Assembly (NCBI GenBank): GCA_013398955.1
Contig: VWPU01001211.1
Coordinates: 54,454-118,453, forward strand
DNA length: 64,000 nucleotides
Source of the DNA: Callaeas wilsoni
Taxonomy: Eukaryota; Chordata; Aves; Passeriformes; Callaeidae
Direction: 5' to 3'
The notes beneath the pieces were generated by a model, which had not been told where the DNA came from, ran no database searches, and saw nothing but the letters and a program-made list of their open reading frames with translations. This document shows positions 12,801-24,152 of the stretch, piece after piece. Position 1 is the first letter of the stretch. Every line of letters starts with the position of its first letter. Position numbers and translations under genes: made by a program.

Positions 12801-14228
12801 AGTCACTAATACACACTGCAAACCTCCCTCCATCCCCTCAGGGAATTACTGCTCTGCCACGCAAAGGTTTGGAGGAAAGGATTTGGAGTGAGATGGGGAA
12901 AAGAAAGGGTTAACTAGCATCCTGTCAGTTCAACAAAGAGTTGGAAATAAACTGCTTTTCATCTCCTCAAGTTACAGATTCTCAAAATTAGTACAAGGGA
13001 TTTGCATAGATAAAATTATATGAGAGTTTAATTTTCAGCTTTTGCTAGAAAATTTGCTAATTCACCATAGTTTCTTCTCATGGGTATTTGCTTTATAGTT
13101 CAATAATGTCAGGGCACAGGTCAGTCACTAATGCTCTGCAGAACATTTAACATGAGACTACTAATTAAATTAAACAATTTACATAATCTCACTTTCCAGT
13201 CCTCAACCTGAGCACAAAGGCAAGGCAAAGAGAAAGAAATTAACTTCAAACAAATGCCTCATAATTAAACTTTAGTTTTCATAAACATGAAGAAAGTTAA
13301 TGGCAGCCACTATCCCAAATTAAGAAGTCAATCTACTCCCTTTGTGCACCCGTGCACATCAACCATTAAATTTTAATGCAGCAGTAGCAGTTCTCATATG
13401 CAAGGACTCTAATCCTCCCTCCAAAATCACCTGCTACATCATGATCCTGTCTACCACCATTTAGTAAGGTTTGTGCATCCTTTGCACTCGAGGAAAAGAG
13501 GAAAGTAAAAAATTAAAATTTAATAAGGCTCAGTTAAGTTGAGCAGAGATAAAACATGCCATTATTCTCAAGCATTAATTCAAATTAAGAGCTAGGCCAC
13601 ATCAACCACAATGATTTTCATTTCTTGCTTCCTGCACATAGTTTTGTAAGTAGAGATTAAGTTACTTATAGGAAAGTTACTGAATGACAGGAACAGAAAG
13701 CACCTCTCCAAACTACAGTAGCACAGTACAAAATTCAGCAGGGTCTCTCAGCCTTGGACATCAAGTCCTGCCTGTGGAAATGTCTGCTGCCAGAGCAAAA
13801 TATTCTCACAGCCCAAACAAAGCCCCCAAAGCACTGTACAACTCCCTACTGCACGTAAAAGTTTGAAGTATCACCTGCTTAATCAATCAGCTCATGAGAG
13901 GATGAAACCAGAGTAAATAGACCAGATGCAGTTTTCTAAAAGGGCAGTTCTAGTAATATGCTCACCCACTGTAACTTTCCAAATCAATAAAAGCAGCCAG
14001 ACAGAAAGTCTTTTGCTGCAGACAGAGACCTGCCTTGCAGGTCAGAGCCATGAGTGTGGCACAGAAGTGAAATACCAAACAGCACAAGAGAAGCAGACCT
14101 GTGCAGAAACATTTATCTTGTTGAATACAAACAAGTTCCACTCCAACAGTGGAACTGTCAAAGTTACTGGCTCTGAAAAGCCCGTTTGCCCAAGCAGGAA
14201 AAGCCAGACCAATTAAGCCACAACTTTT

Positions 14229-14262
14229 GGTGCCCTCAGTTTCCAAACCTGTAAATGTGGAC
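14229..14262 (+). mobile_element. Possible MIR-like SINE fragment
   Basis: The bases TGCCCTCAGTTTCC followed by CCTGTAAATG resemble the conserved MIR segment that reads roughly 'cctcagtttcctcatctgtaaaatg'. The match is short and imperfect. DNA downstream to about 14400 may include more of the element but is too diverged to be sure. Chance similarity is the alternative. Confidence 0.35.
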
Positions 14263-17246
14263 CAGAGCTCCCCACAGCTTTGAAATATTCGGAGGGTTCC
14301 TTTACTGACACAGAATAGGGACAATGAAATCTAATAACAGTTATAAAATTCCACCAGGTTTTTTAGTGTGGGATTAAGAGATGAACTGAGAACTCCCTTA
14401 GTTTTGTACAAGTCACAAGTCTCAGAACTCTCTCACTGCTGACTACATGGACATCAGGCTGCCATGAGACTCAGCAAGGATCAAAACAGTAGGAGAGCAT
14501 TTTTAGTGGTTTGATTATTATTTTTCATTATAAAAGATTAGAAGAACCACCCCTCTTTACAAAGGAAAAAATAATTTCAGGCCAAAACAGCAGAACAAGT
14601 CCACCAGGAAAAGCTGTAACAAAGATCAAAATAATTTCAGTATTAAACATCTTGAGATTTTTATGCAAGAATGATAAAACAAGTAATTCCATAAAATCTG
14701 AAATAAAATGCACATATTTCAATGAGTGAAATATTTGATTTTTTCCTTACCAATTCATTCCATTAGCACTGTTTGAAAATATGGTTAATAATGTGTTACA
14801 CCCCTTGGGGATGCCCAGTTATGTGTTAGGAAATTATGCTGTAATATTCTTTGCTGTAGACTCCTGGTGCAGCACTCAGCCTTTTTTGTTGCACTTTATC
14901 TATTGCATAACTAGAGCTCCCAAAGAATTCTGCATGAGTCCTTGTTAAAAAATAGCAGCAATAAATTTTTCCCCCAAAAAACGTAGGTAGGAATCCAGAG
15001 TCAGCTGTTTTAAAATTTATGAAAAGAAGCAGTAATTTAAACACGAGATGGGAGCAATTTTATTCCCATTTCAGCTAATGCTAATATTCAGATTTTAGTT
15101 ATTAAAATTAATTTTCTTCAATTATACTAAAATTGGTGGAATTGCGTGCCACTGTATCAATGGATAACAGCAATAAGCACAAGTATGATGTTTGAAACCT
15201 CTACTCACTGTCAGCAGGAAGCATAAATGCAGCCATAAAGGCAAAAGAAAATGGAAAAGAAAACTTATCCCTTTCATTAGACAGAAGCAGAAAACCACAC
15301 ACAAAAAAGTGCTATCAAAAAACTAAACTTCTGCCTGCATTTTAGGTGAATCATACTTTGATACTGATCCCATATTCATGGACTTACTGAAGCCTGGACA
15401 GCTCTCAAAATTCATCTCCTACAAAGTGGTCTTGTGTTCACCTTATGACACAGAGTTCATAAAATTCTTCTGTGCACTTCCTTTACATCAGGAAAATCCA
15501 AAGACTCTGGTTTTCCCCCCATTGTCATTGCCAAAACCAGAGATTTTACTTCCAGCAAAATGTATGGGTAGGGCTGCAGAGCAATGCTTGGGAAAAAAAA
15601 CATCTTCACGATCTTGGTAATCTTTAAAGGAGCTTTGATTGATCTTATTTACAATAGGTTCACATGGATCTAGCTTTACTTAAGATTGGAGAACGTGTAA
15701 TAGGAGATCATAAAGCTAATGGAGGTAAAATTCTTCGATACTGCAATCAATTACCAGCTACCTTACATTTATCGCAAGTGACTGTTTTTCTTTGAGCTAA
15801 TTCTAAGCCCTTTATCTTCTAGATTTCCCTTCTTCCTTTCTTCTTTTTTAATAAGCTTATTGCATGTTTAGAAAACCTTCAATAGAACACAGAAAAGAAA
15901 TGAGTTGGTAAAGTATTTGTGTGTTTAGGCAAATCCAACTGAAAAACAAACCCTCTCCTCACTGATGCAGTGATCCTTCTCAGTTCTGACATAGAACAGA
16001 ACTGAATATTTAGGAAAGAGCTGCCACAGACATAATATCCCTAAGAAGACACTTTATTCAGTGACAGCTGTAATTCATCAGGCACAGCCTCTTTGAGGAG
16101 GATGATATTATGGGACAAGTACTCGTGTAACCTGCAACATTCCATCTTGCTCTTGTTTGAGCAGCAGCACCCACAGAGATCCACAGTGCTGGGAGGTAGG
16201 AGCAGATCCTTCCAGATTTCACTGCGATAATGATGTCAAACCTTACCAAAAAACCTGCAGTTTTGCTCCTGAACAGGTTTTTTGTGACTCTTTTTTACAT
16301 AACTCAGAAGATCTCAGCTCTGTTGTCCTACGGTGCTGCACCAGAGGCACATCCATGGTTTTGTGCATCCCCACAGTCCAACATTCAGCCAGACCAAGCA
16401 GCAATTTCTCAGCCTTCTAACACTCCAGCTGCAGTCACAGCAGTTCACTGAGCAGCTCCTCATTGTTGAATTTACATAGTCGGAAGAACAAGCCCCAAGA
16501 CTGCTGGATTCAAAGGCAGGAATTACTATTGTCTACAGCTCGAGAGACTCTGGAGTTGTAGAGACAGAACCAAATGTTGACAGTTCAGTTACCCAATTAC
16601 TTACACAGTTTTGAAAGAAGGTGTGGTACTTAAAATACACAGGGATAGCACCAGTTGGAAAATCTTGACTGGGAGACAGTAAAATAGAAATAAAGATTGT
16701 CTGAATGATTGAGAACTTGCTCTTGTATGTTTTCATATACTTCCAACCAAGACAGCCTTCAGACAAGACAGTAGTGCAGCAATTAGAGTTTCAGAGGTTG
16801 GAATTCTTTAACTGGATTATGACATTTTTGTTTAAAACAGTGTTTAAATATGCAGGTTGTTCCTAAGCAACATTAGTCCCTTAGTCCCTAAAGCTGAGGA
16901 AAGATCTGCTGGATTGTAAGCATCCCCTTTGAATGGATCATTCATTGCACCAGGGTTTTCAGGCATGATAAATTCTTCCAGCCCTAAAGTTTGCATTTAC
17001 CGCTGGTTTTTGTTGTCCTTTACTTCTCCATGGCAGCATTAGAAGAGTTTTCTTTTGGGCTCAGGTATTATGTTGCAAACTAATGTGGACCTTTGCTAAC
17101 ATTTTGATTTATTTGAAGTGTGAGTTACAGACCCCTTCAATGATATTGAATGGCCAAATGATGTGAGGTCAAACAGAGTTTGCCAAAAGCTAATGCATCT
17201 CATATTAGACTGCATATGAAACTTGCCTGCTATCATTCTTCCCCCG

Positions 17247-17276
17247 TATTACTATTATTATTATTATTATTATTAT
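17247..17276 (+). repeat. (ATT)n microsatellite
   Basis: About ten ATT trinucleotide units, with one interruption near the left end. The corresponding open frame (17180-17374) translates as a run of leucines from the repeat and is not a gene. Confidence 0.9.
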
Positions 17277-17700
17277 CTTTAGCTTCTACCTTTGAAGAGG
17301 ACAAGACAGTCAATAATACTGTGGGGGATTCATCACACAATAGGCAGGACTTTTCCAAGCAAGGAGCTTGCTAATGAAAGTATTGCAGAATGATCTGTAC
17401 ATTTTAATGGACCTTGAGCAAAGATTTGAGCTTTCATTTTTCATTTTTTTTTAAACACCACATGAATTTTTATTAGTATATTACTCCAGACTTGTTTTGA
17501 TACTTAGGGGTCACCTTCCTTGTTGGAGCCTGCATAATGGCAGAGAGGGCAAAGTGGAGTGGAATGAATAAATAAGGAAAGATTACACTGTACCTTTCAA
17601 GGACAGGAACTACAAACAAAGTTTGGGGGGTTGTTTGTTTTGGTCTTATGCCAGTTTGGACACAAAGCTAGGAGGAAGAGTTGGGAACAGTGGGATCACG

Positions 17701-17761
17701 AATCAAGCCAATACAGCAGGCGATGGGGAATACAGTATTGTCATAGAATCACCCCAAGACA
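17701..17761 (+). repeat. Unidentified short dispersed repeat, copy 2
   Basis: Second copy of the repeat seen at 2412-2464, in the same orientation. The 38-base core differs at a single base. This copy carries about 9 extra bases between the AATCAAG start and the core. The flanks of the two copies are unrelated. Confidence 0.6.
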
Positions 17762-19063
17762 GGTCTTTTCTCCCTTCTCAGTTTTAGCCTTTTTTTTCTT
17801 AACTCTTTAAACTTGTCAGCACCTCATGCACTGTTAGGAATGGCAAACATCTGTCATACTTTGGGACTAACAATTTTTTTTTTTTTTAAATAATATAATA
17901 TTTTTCTGTCAACCAGAAGCAGTCTTGATAATTCAAGCTTCAAATTAGTTTTTGCCTAAGGGTACCAAATAAGAGCTAATGACAACTTCACTACAGATGT
18001 CATTAAACATTTAAGCTGACCACATTAAGCAAAGTCCACCCCAAATTCTGCAGTCAGCCAGGAAGAAAAAAAAAAATAATATCCTCTTTGAGGATAAAAC
18101 TTGATATATTCCCCAAAAAATCTGGCGTTTATGCAAAGAGAAGTTAGACTTCACCACTGATAGACTGTACAGGTGTAAACCCTGGCTTTTGGCATTGGAA
18201 GGAGGATGCAGAAACATGAATTGACCTCAAATGCCAAAGTCTTGGCCAGCACTGATGTGTGGATTAATATCTAGAGCATCCTACACATGAACTCCTGGGG
18301 AAAAGGGCATGTAAGGCTCAGAGCTAAGGAGTGGAGTGTGCCCGGACCTCAAAATTCCTCCTATAGGAAGAAGGATGAAAAAAGCCAATTCACTGCCAAG
18401 AGCAGGTTGCATGTTCAAAGCCTGATGGGATCTCAGAATTAGGGAAGAGGAAGCAGGAAGCACACAAGGAAGTGGTTCAGCTTTTTAAATAATAATCCAG
18501 ATGACTAACATCCTGCCTGTCTCCATGGCAACTGAGCTGGATTGCTTTGGAGTGCAATTGTGGGTTGCCAGATTTTAACCCTTGTGTATAAAAGGGCATT
18601 GGAGAAGTGCACTTAGGTGCATTTGAAACTGGTTTTCATCAAGGAAGTGATTTACTATACATGTACTTTTACATAAAAATGTTAAAATTATTTTTATTCA
18701 TTGTTGGAACCAATAAATGTAGACTAAATACTCCCAAAACCTTGAAATAAAATATTCTGCAGAACCATTGGCAGTGGAATGTGAAAGTCCCAGTAAATAT
18801 GGGCTTAACTGTAAGTTCTCTAAGAATTTTTTAGAAAGTCATTTTGCAGCCACCTAAAGAAGAGATAATACTTTCTGCATGACAATGGACAACAGAATGA
18901 GATAAATGTGTTCCCTCGCCCTGGCTGTATTGAGATGTTCCCTTGATCATACTGTCATAGCAGAACATGGACTTCCAGAAAGAACAGAATAAAATGCAGA
19001 GTCATGCAGGGATCCACAGCCATTAAACAGCAGAAAAACATTTTTAATTGCCATATTTGTTGC

Positions 19064-19076
19064 GGGGGGGGGGGGG
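19064..19076 (+). repeat. Poly-G run of 13
   Basis: Thirteen consecutive G bases in otherwise AT-rich DNA. Runs of this length are prone to length error in sequencing and to polymorphism. Confidence 0.9.
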
Positions 19077-20884
19077 CAAATCAGAAACCTGTGACTCTTT
19101 TCAAGCTACAAGTAATGGAGCCACAAAAAAAAAGAAGAAAAACCCCCAAGACTATAACACTGTAAGATTTTGAAGGTGAAGAGCACATTTTACTGTTTCT
19201 TTGTTAAACATGACAGCATCGATTTTAATAAGTGCAGGTCAAATCCTGAAAGGTTCTGAGCACATTTGATGACAAATTACTCATCCCTTGATACATCCAG
19301 CTGAACAGGGCAGTAGATTCTCTATGAGATTCTCTGTGAATTTAGATAAGATCAGAGTTATATTTGACAGAATTCCCACATGAGAGATCCCTCACCTAAA
19401 ACAAGATCTACCAGCTTTGCCATCAAGTTTGTTGTTTGTTTTCTCTTACTTTATGGACTGATCCAATGCATTCCTAAATTTCTGGTGGCAAGGAAATTGA
19501 GACCACTAGAAGAATATTTATTGTGGCAAGCAGAGCTCAGGCACATCTATAGCAGAATGAAGCCCCAAGTCAGAGCAAATCTATCAGCAATGTGCCACTC
19601 TTTGCTTTGCTTTAGCCACGAGTCAGCTATTGGACACCTGCTCTGCAACTGAACATTTTCTCCTTGAGGAGAGAAAAGTAGTCTATTTTTATCCTTTTAA
19701 CTGTCAAAAAGAACGAGGATCAAGTTTCTGATTTGCCAGATGTTTGTTTTAGCAATCTGCTGAGCATTTCTCCTCCTTGGTTTCATGGAAATAGAGTTGG
19801 GGTTTTTCTGACCCATGAACACACTCAGGATTCATAGCTAACCATCTTTACTTGGTCTTGACATTGATGGGAATCACCTGATTTCACTCCACTCATGTCA
19901 AAATTTTTGCAGTCATTTAAAAATCATGTAGGGATCTGTCCTCAGGTGTAGTAACAGACTCCTGTTTTGCTCCTGCAGTGTAAACCAGACTCAAATAAAA
20001 GTCCATTATTCCACATCACAATTTATGAATTCATCAGTCTGAAAGGCTAATATCAGAAACTCCACAGAACACGACGTGGGCTGTGGTACATGTCAATGCT
20101 GAGGTAATTCTGCCATGATTATTTTATTAAGTGCTTATTAGCAGCAGCCAAGTTTGCTTCACAGTCAATCCTTTGGGCAAAAGGGAAGAATACAGCAAAA
20201 ATGAAAACATGCTAGGCATCTGGCCAACTTTAACAAACTGTCATTAGCAAAACTGCCTTTTCTTGCTTCAGAGGTGTCACAATTTATGCTCTATCCAGAC
20301 ACATTACTTGAAAAACACTGCCACTGCCACATGGCAGCCTCTCATTTTATACCAGCAAAACCTCCTTTAGCCTATGCTGAGAGATGAGCAGCTGTGAGGG
20401 TTTGTACTGCTCTTGCATCTCTGCAACTTCACAGGAAGTCTGTCTGTATTAAAAGATGTTAAAAATCAAGCCCACTTTATTGTCTCAAATTCATTAGCCT
20501 GAAAAAATCATCTATTAAAAATAATTGAGGATGCCTCAAATAGTTAAGGTTTTATTTCTCTTCCAATTATAGTTTGATAGATTCTCTTTATATGACATCG
20601 ATAGACAACATTCACTTTCATCAAATACCACCTTAATTATGTCACACATCACATAGGACCTACCCTAGGAGTACAATCACCCCCAAACTACACAGAGATG
20701 TCCACTTAGAGCTGCCAGAACAGGTCACACTTCTCTTAGGCTGCAACAACACTGTCAGCTCACAGCTGTTGTAGATTTCTCCATTATTTTTCTGGCAGTT
20801 TTGCATATTAATTTCTGGTATTTATTGTGCAGAGCACTGGGGTGTGCAAGGGTTTGTTTTGAAAGTGAAATCTATTCAAAATAC

Positions 20885-20976
20885 TTTAGCAATACTCATT
20901 CTTTTTAGCTTCTATTTTACTCTCCAAAGTTTAGCAATACTCGTCAGTTTTTAAGCTTCTATTTTACTGTCTATAA
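20885..20976 (+). repeat. Two-copy tandem duplication, about 45 bp
   Basis: The unit starting TTTAGCAATACTC at 20885 recurs at 20930, and both copies contain the shared block AGCTTCTATTTTACT. The copies differ by a few substitutions and small indels. No function is apparent. Confidence 0.85.
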
Positions 20977-22413
20977 TTCTTGCTTATAATATTGATCATT
21001 CTGTGAGTTTCTGCCATGACTTATTCTTACAGGTCTCTGAGACCCATGAAATGGGATAGTATTTCATCCACATCCCACACAGCAGCTTCATAATGTCTGC
21101 TTTCAAGTCCTGTTCATCGGGAATTACTGAGCTCAGGTAAAAACCCCTGTAAAATGTCATCCTCAATTCTTTATTTGTTTTCAAGTGACTTTTAATTAAA
21201 CATTAATGTGTGAAAAATGTCAAAACTACCTTTTCACGGATCCCTGAATGCAGCTGTGATTAAGTTTTAAATAAATAAATAGTTGTCATTTTAATCAACA
21301 GCACAAAGTCCCGAGAGCTAAGGCAAGAAGCAGTGCAGGAGCACACTCAGAACACAACACAGGTTGTGTTACAGGTGCCCCAAGCCTACTGCTGTCAGGC
21401 TCTTCTGCTCTTCAGGAGTAAATAGATCAAGCAGAATGACAACTAGAAGTCAGCAGTCTAAGAAATGGTCTAAGTTGCTGGTAGCTGGTTTTTCAGGAAC
21501 TATAATTTAGTATAAATTTCATGGAATATCTAGCATCTGCATATTCTTGTGAAAATCTAAACTGACTACAACTCGAGTCTGCCAGCAGCCTGAAACAACG
21601 GAGATATATATATCAATGATGGATGTGTGAATTTGTATAATTTTAAGGCTGTCGAGAGGACATAGAGTTAAAGAACTGTATTATTTGGTTTTCAGCAGAT
21701 AAAGAAAAAGGAAATATCTAAACAGGAGTCTTGTGTGCTGTCACAGGTGGGTGGAGCTTGACAATGTTCATCAAGCCCTCATAGCTAATGGCACAGAGAT
21801 AATGAACAATCAGGGTGAAGGTGGCATGGGAGCAGACAGAGCTGCTTGAGTGCATGCCCAGGACAGTGTTAGAGGCTCTTTTGCCCATCCACTGGCCAGC
21901 TCTCATTTACAGTCCTACATCACAATATTGCAATAATCATGCAATCTTTCAGACCCATCTCCCCCTGCCCCATTTCTCGTTCCACTCATTATTCTACAAA
22001 AAACCTTAAACCAAGGAGCATTCAAGTCAGTCAGTTAAGTTTCCTCTATGAAAATATTGTATTGTAGCTTGAATACAGATATGCTAAAATTTAGTCCAGT
22101 TGCATTTTGCTTTAATTCTACAATGACTTCTGATTTAAAAGTTCTTGACAACATGAGCTCTGTTCCAAACAGATATCTTAATACTACCCATATGAATAAC
22201 AGAGGTATTACCAGTGATTACTGCTGATTGGTTTGCCTGTTATGTTCATTTTATTAATATGCAAGAACAACTGGCCTTTTTAAAGCACGTGTTTGAGTCT
22301 CTAACTTCAGTCAGTAAATCAATATAGAGCATTTTCCAGAACTGAGGAGTCTGGATTATATCATACAGTTCTCATGCAAGCAAATTAAGTTTAAATAAGC
22401 AACAAAGAAGACT

Positions 22414-22473
22414 ATCAATTAAATATATTAAAAGATATTAAAAATCAATTAAATAAATTAAAATCTATTTAAA
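22414..22473 (+). repeat. AT-rich 30-bp tandem duplication
   Basis: A unit starting ATCAATTAAAT at 22414 recurs at offset 30, with several mismatches in the second half. The arms AAAGATATT (22431-22439) and AATATCTTT (22473-22481) are perfect inverted repeats, so the region could also form a loose hairpin. Confidence 0.7.
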
Positions 22474-23870
22474 ATATCTTTATTAAGCTTAGTTTTAACA
22501 TTTTTTCATTTGGCTTGAATCCTAACAAACAAGGCAGGTGATCAACAGCTCCGTTAATAACACAAGTGCCATCCTTACACTAGTACACTCCCACACAAAG
22601 AAAGCAAATATATTGTAGATTGATCAAAGAAATGTGTTCAAAAGCACAACTTTGATGATCAGAAATTAATTAATTGTTTCCACAGTGCTTTAGAAAGCAT
22701 CCCACAATACTCAAGTTCAACTGAGCTGTGCTCCTGTGCAATAAGCAGAGCACTTTACATTTAAAATGACCACTGTCACTTGCAACAAGAACTATTGCAA
22801 TTAAAAAGCTGTTAAGAACAATCATAATCTGGTTCAGAATTAAATCCATCTTCACACCATGGTTAAGGATTGTAAATTAAATAGAAGATAACTTCTCACC
22901 TCTGAATTTGTAGCAGTATTTCTCAAGAATATGAGCTCATTTAGTCCAAGTTTACTAGAAATGCCTTGAAATCCCCATCACTAGATACTTCCTGTAGGTA
23001 GGACATTGCTCTGCTAGAATGAGAGACGCCAGTGCATCCCAGGGTTGCACACAGGCTATAACAGCACTGCAACCTAGAGCAAAATGGTCCAGGAACTTGC
23101 ACATAACAGCAGCTGAAGAGGTAAAAAGTTACAGCTGATGCAAAGGACACAGAGAGCTGTCATTCTTCCTGGGAAAATAAGATAAGGTCAAAATAAACAT
23201 GCACTACTCAATTTACAGGACAGCAGAGTAGCCAGTCTGAACGTTCTCTTTGGTCCCAGGATCTATACATTTTCTCATGCTTCCATTCAGTTTCCTCTGG
23301 CCTATATTCAAGCTTGCTTTCAAATGGGTTTTTCCTGTGTCAGTGATTACACTAGTCAATGGATACAGGGCACAGGATAAGGTCTGAAGCATATTTATCC
23401 ATAAAAGTTCACAAGACTTGAGTTTATGTAGCCTGAGATACTGAATTATCTGCATCAAGACACTGTCAGAGATCCCTAGGACGTGTTTACCCCCTTTAAT
23501 CAAACGGAGCATAGGTGCCTTTAGATGCCTGATTTTGATTAGAATTCATTGAAAACCCATCAAATCAACCATTCTTGGACCCGGCCTGGGATTGTTTAAT
23601 GCCATAAAATTGAAAGGATAGAAGTGGCCAGAGAGAAAATGGAACAGCAATTCTGAAGCCAGAGCAACACAAGGGCTCTGTACAGAAAAGCAAAGGAGCT
23701 CAGGGTGTTCTCAGTACAGTCAATGCCTTTTCAGGAATATTGGTTAGAAACAGGCAAGGTTTGCCTATGGATCAATGATGGATGCAAAGCAGAGGAATGT
23801 GGAGGACATTTTCTGAACCATAAACAGCTGGAAAAATCATTATCCTTCTTTTAAGTCTGTTTTATAATTT

Positions 23871-24152
23871 TCATAGAAGGGTTTGGATTGGAAGGCACCT
23901 TAGAGCTCATCCAGTTGCAACTCCCTGCTATGGGCAGAGACACCTTCCACTAGACCAGGTTGCTCAGAAACCCATCCAGCCTGGCCTGGAACACTTCCAG
24001 GGATGGGGAATCCAGAATTTCAGTGGTCAGCCTGTGCCACTGCCTCACCATCCTCACAGTAAAGAATTTCCTCCTAAGAGCTAATTTAAATCTACCCTCT
24101 GTCAGTTTGAAGGCATTCTCCCTTGTTCTATCACTGCATGCCCTTGTAATCT
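23871..24152 (-). mobile_element. CR1 LINE fragment (3' end, minus strand)
   Basis: On the plus strand this is the reverse complement of a CR1 3' end. It begins near TCATAGAAGGGTTTGGATTG, then shows the blocks CTCATCCAGTTGCAACTCCC, CCATCCAGCCTGGCCTGGAA and ATGCCCTTGTA. It is 5'-truncated and diverged, with no coding potential. The open frame at 23960-24262 (plus) lies mostly inside it and is an artefact. The inner boundary near 24152 is approximate. Confidence 0.92.

Larger units (their letters stand above)
7819..14228. other. AT-rich non-coding DNA
   Basis: No recognisable gene. The stretch contains an AT dinucleotide run at 9575-9594, a 10-bp perfect tandem duplication at 12781-12800, and an A-rich/C-rich motif at 11981-12000. 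Open frames such as 8172-8570 and 9238-9558 (minus) are not similar to known proteins. Confidence 0.6.
14263..23870. other. AT-rich non-coding DNA
   Basis: I see no identifiable gene. Notable contents are the second copy of the short dispersed repeat (17701-17761), an ATT microsatellite (17247-17276), a 13-base G run (19064-19076), and two small tandem duplications (20885-20976 and 22414-22473). An open frame at 19380-19652 would encode a hydrophobic-start protein of 90 residues, but it matches nothing I know. Confidence 0.6.

Noticed and set aside
13000..13007. Perfect octamer ATTTGCAT
   Set aside because: An 8-bp motif is expected about once or twice in 64 kb on two strands, and there is no supporting context.
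17180..17374. 64-codon frame with a leucine run
   Set aside because: The leucine run comes from the ATT microsatellite, and the rest is unlike any protein I know.
19380..19652. 90-codon frame with an N-terminal hydrophobic segment
   Set aside because: It could suggest a small membrane protein, but no homology, promoter or splice signals are visible, so it is most likely a chance frame.
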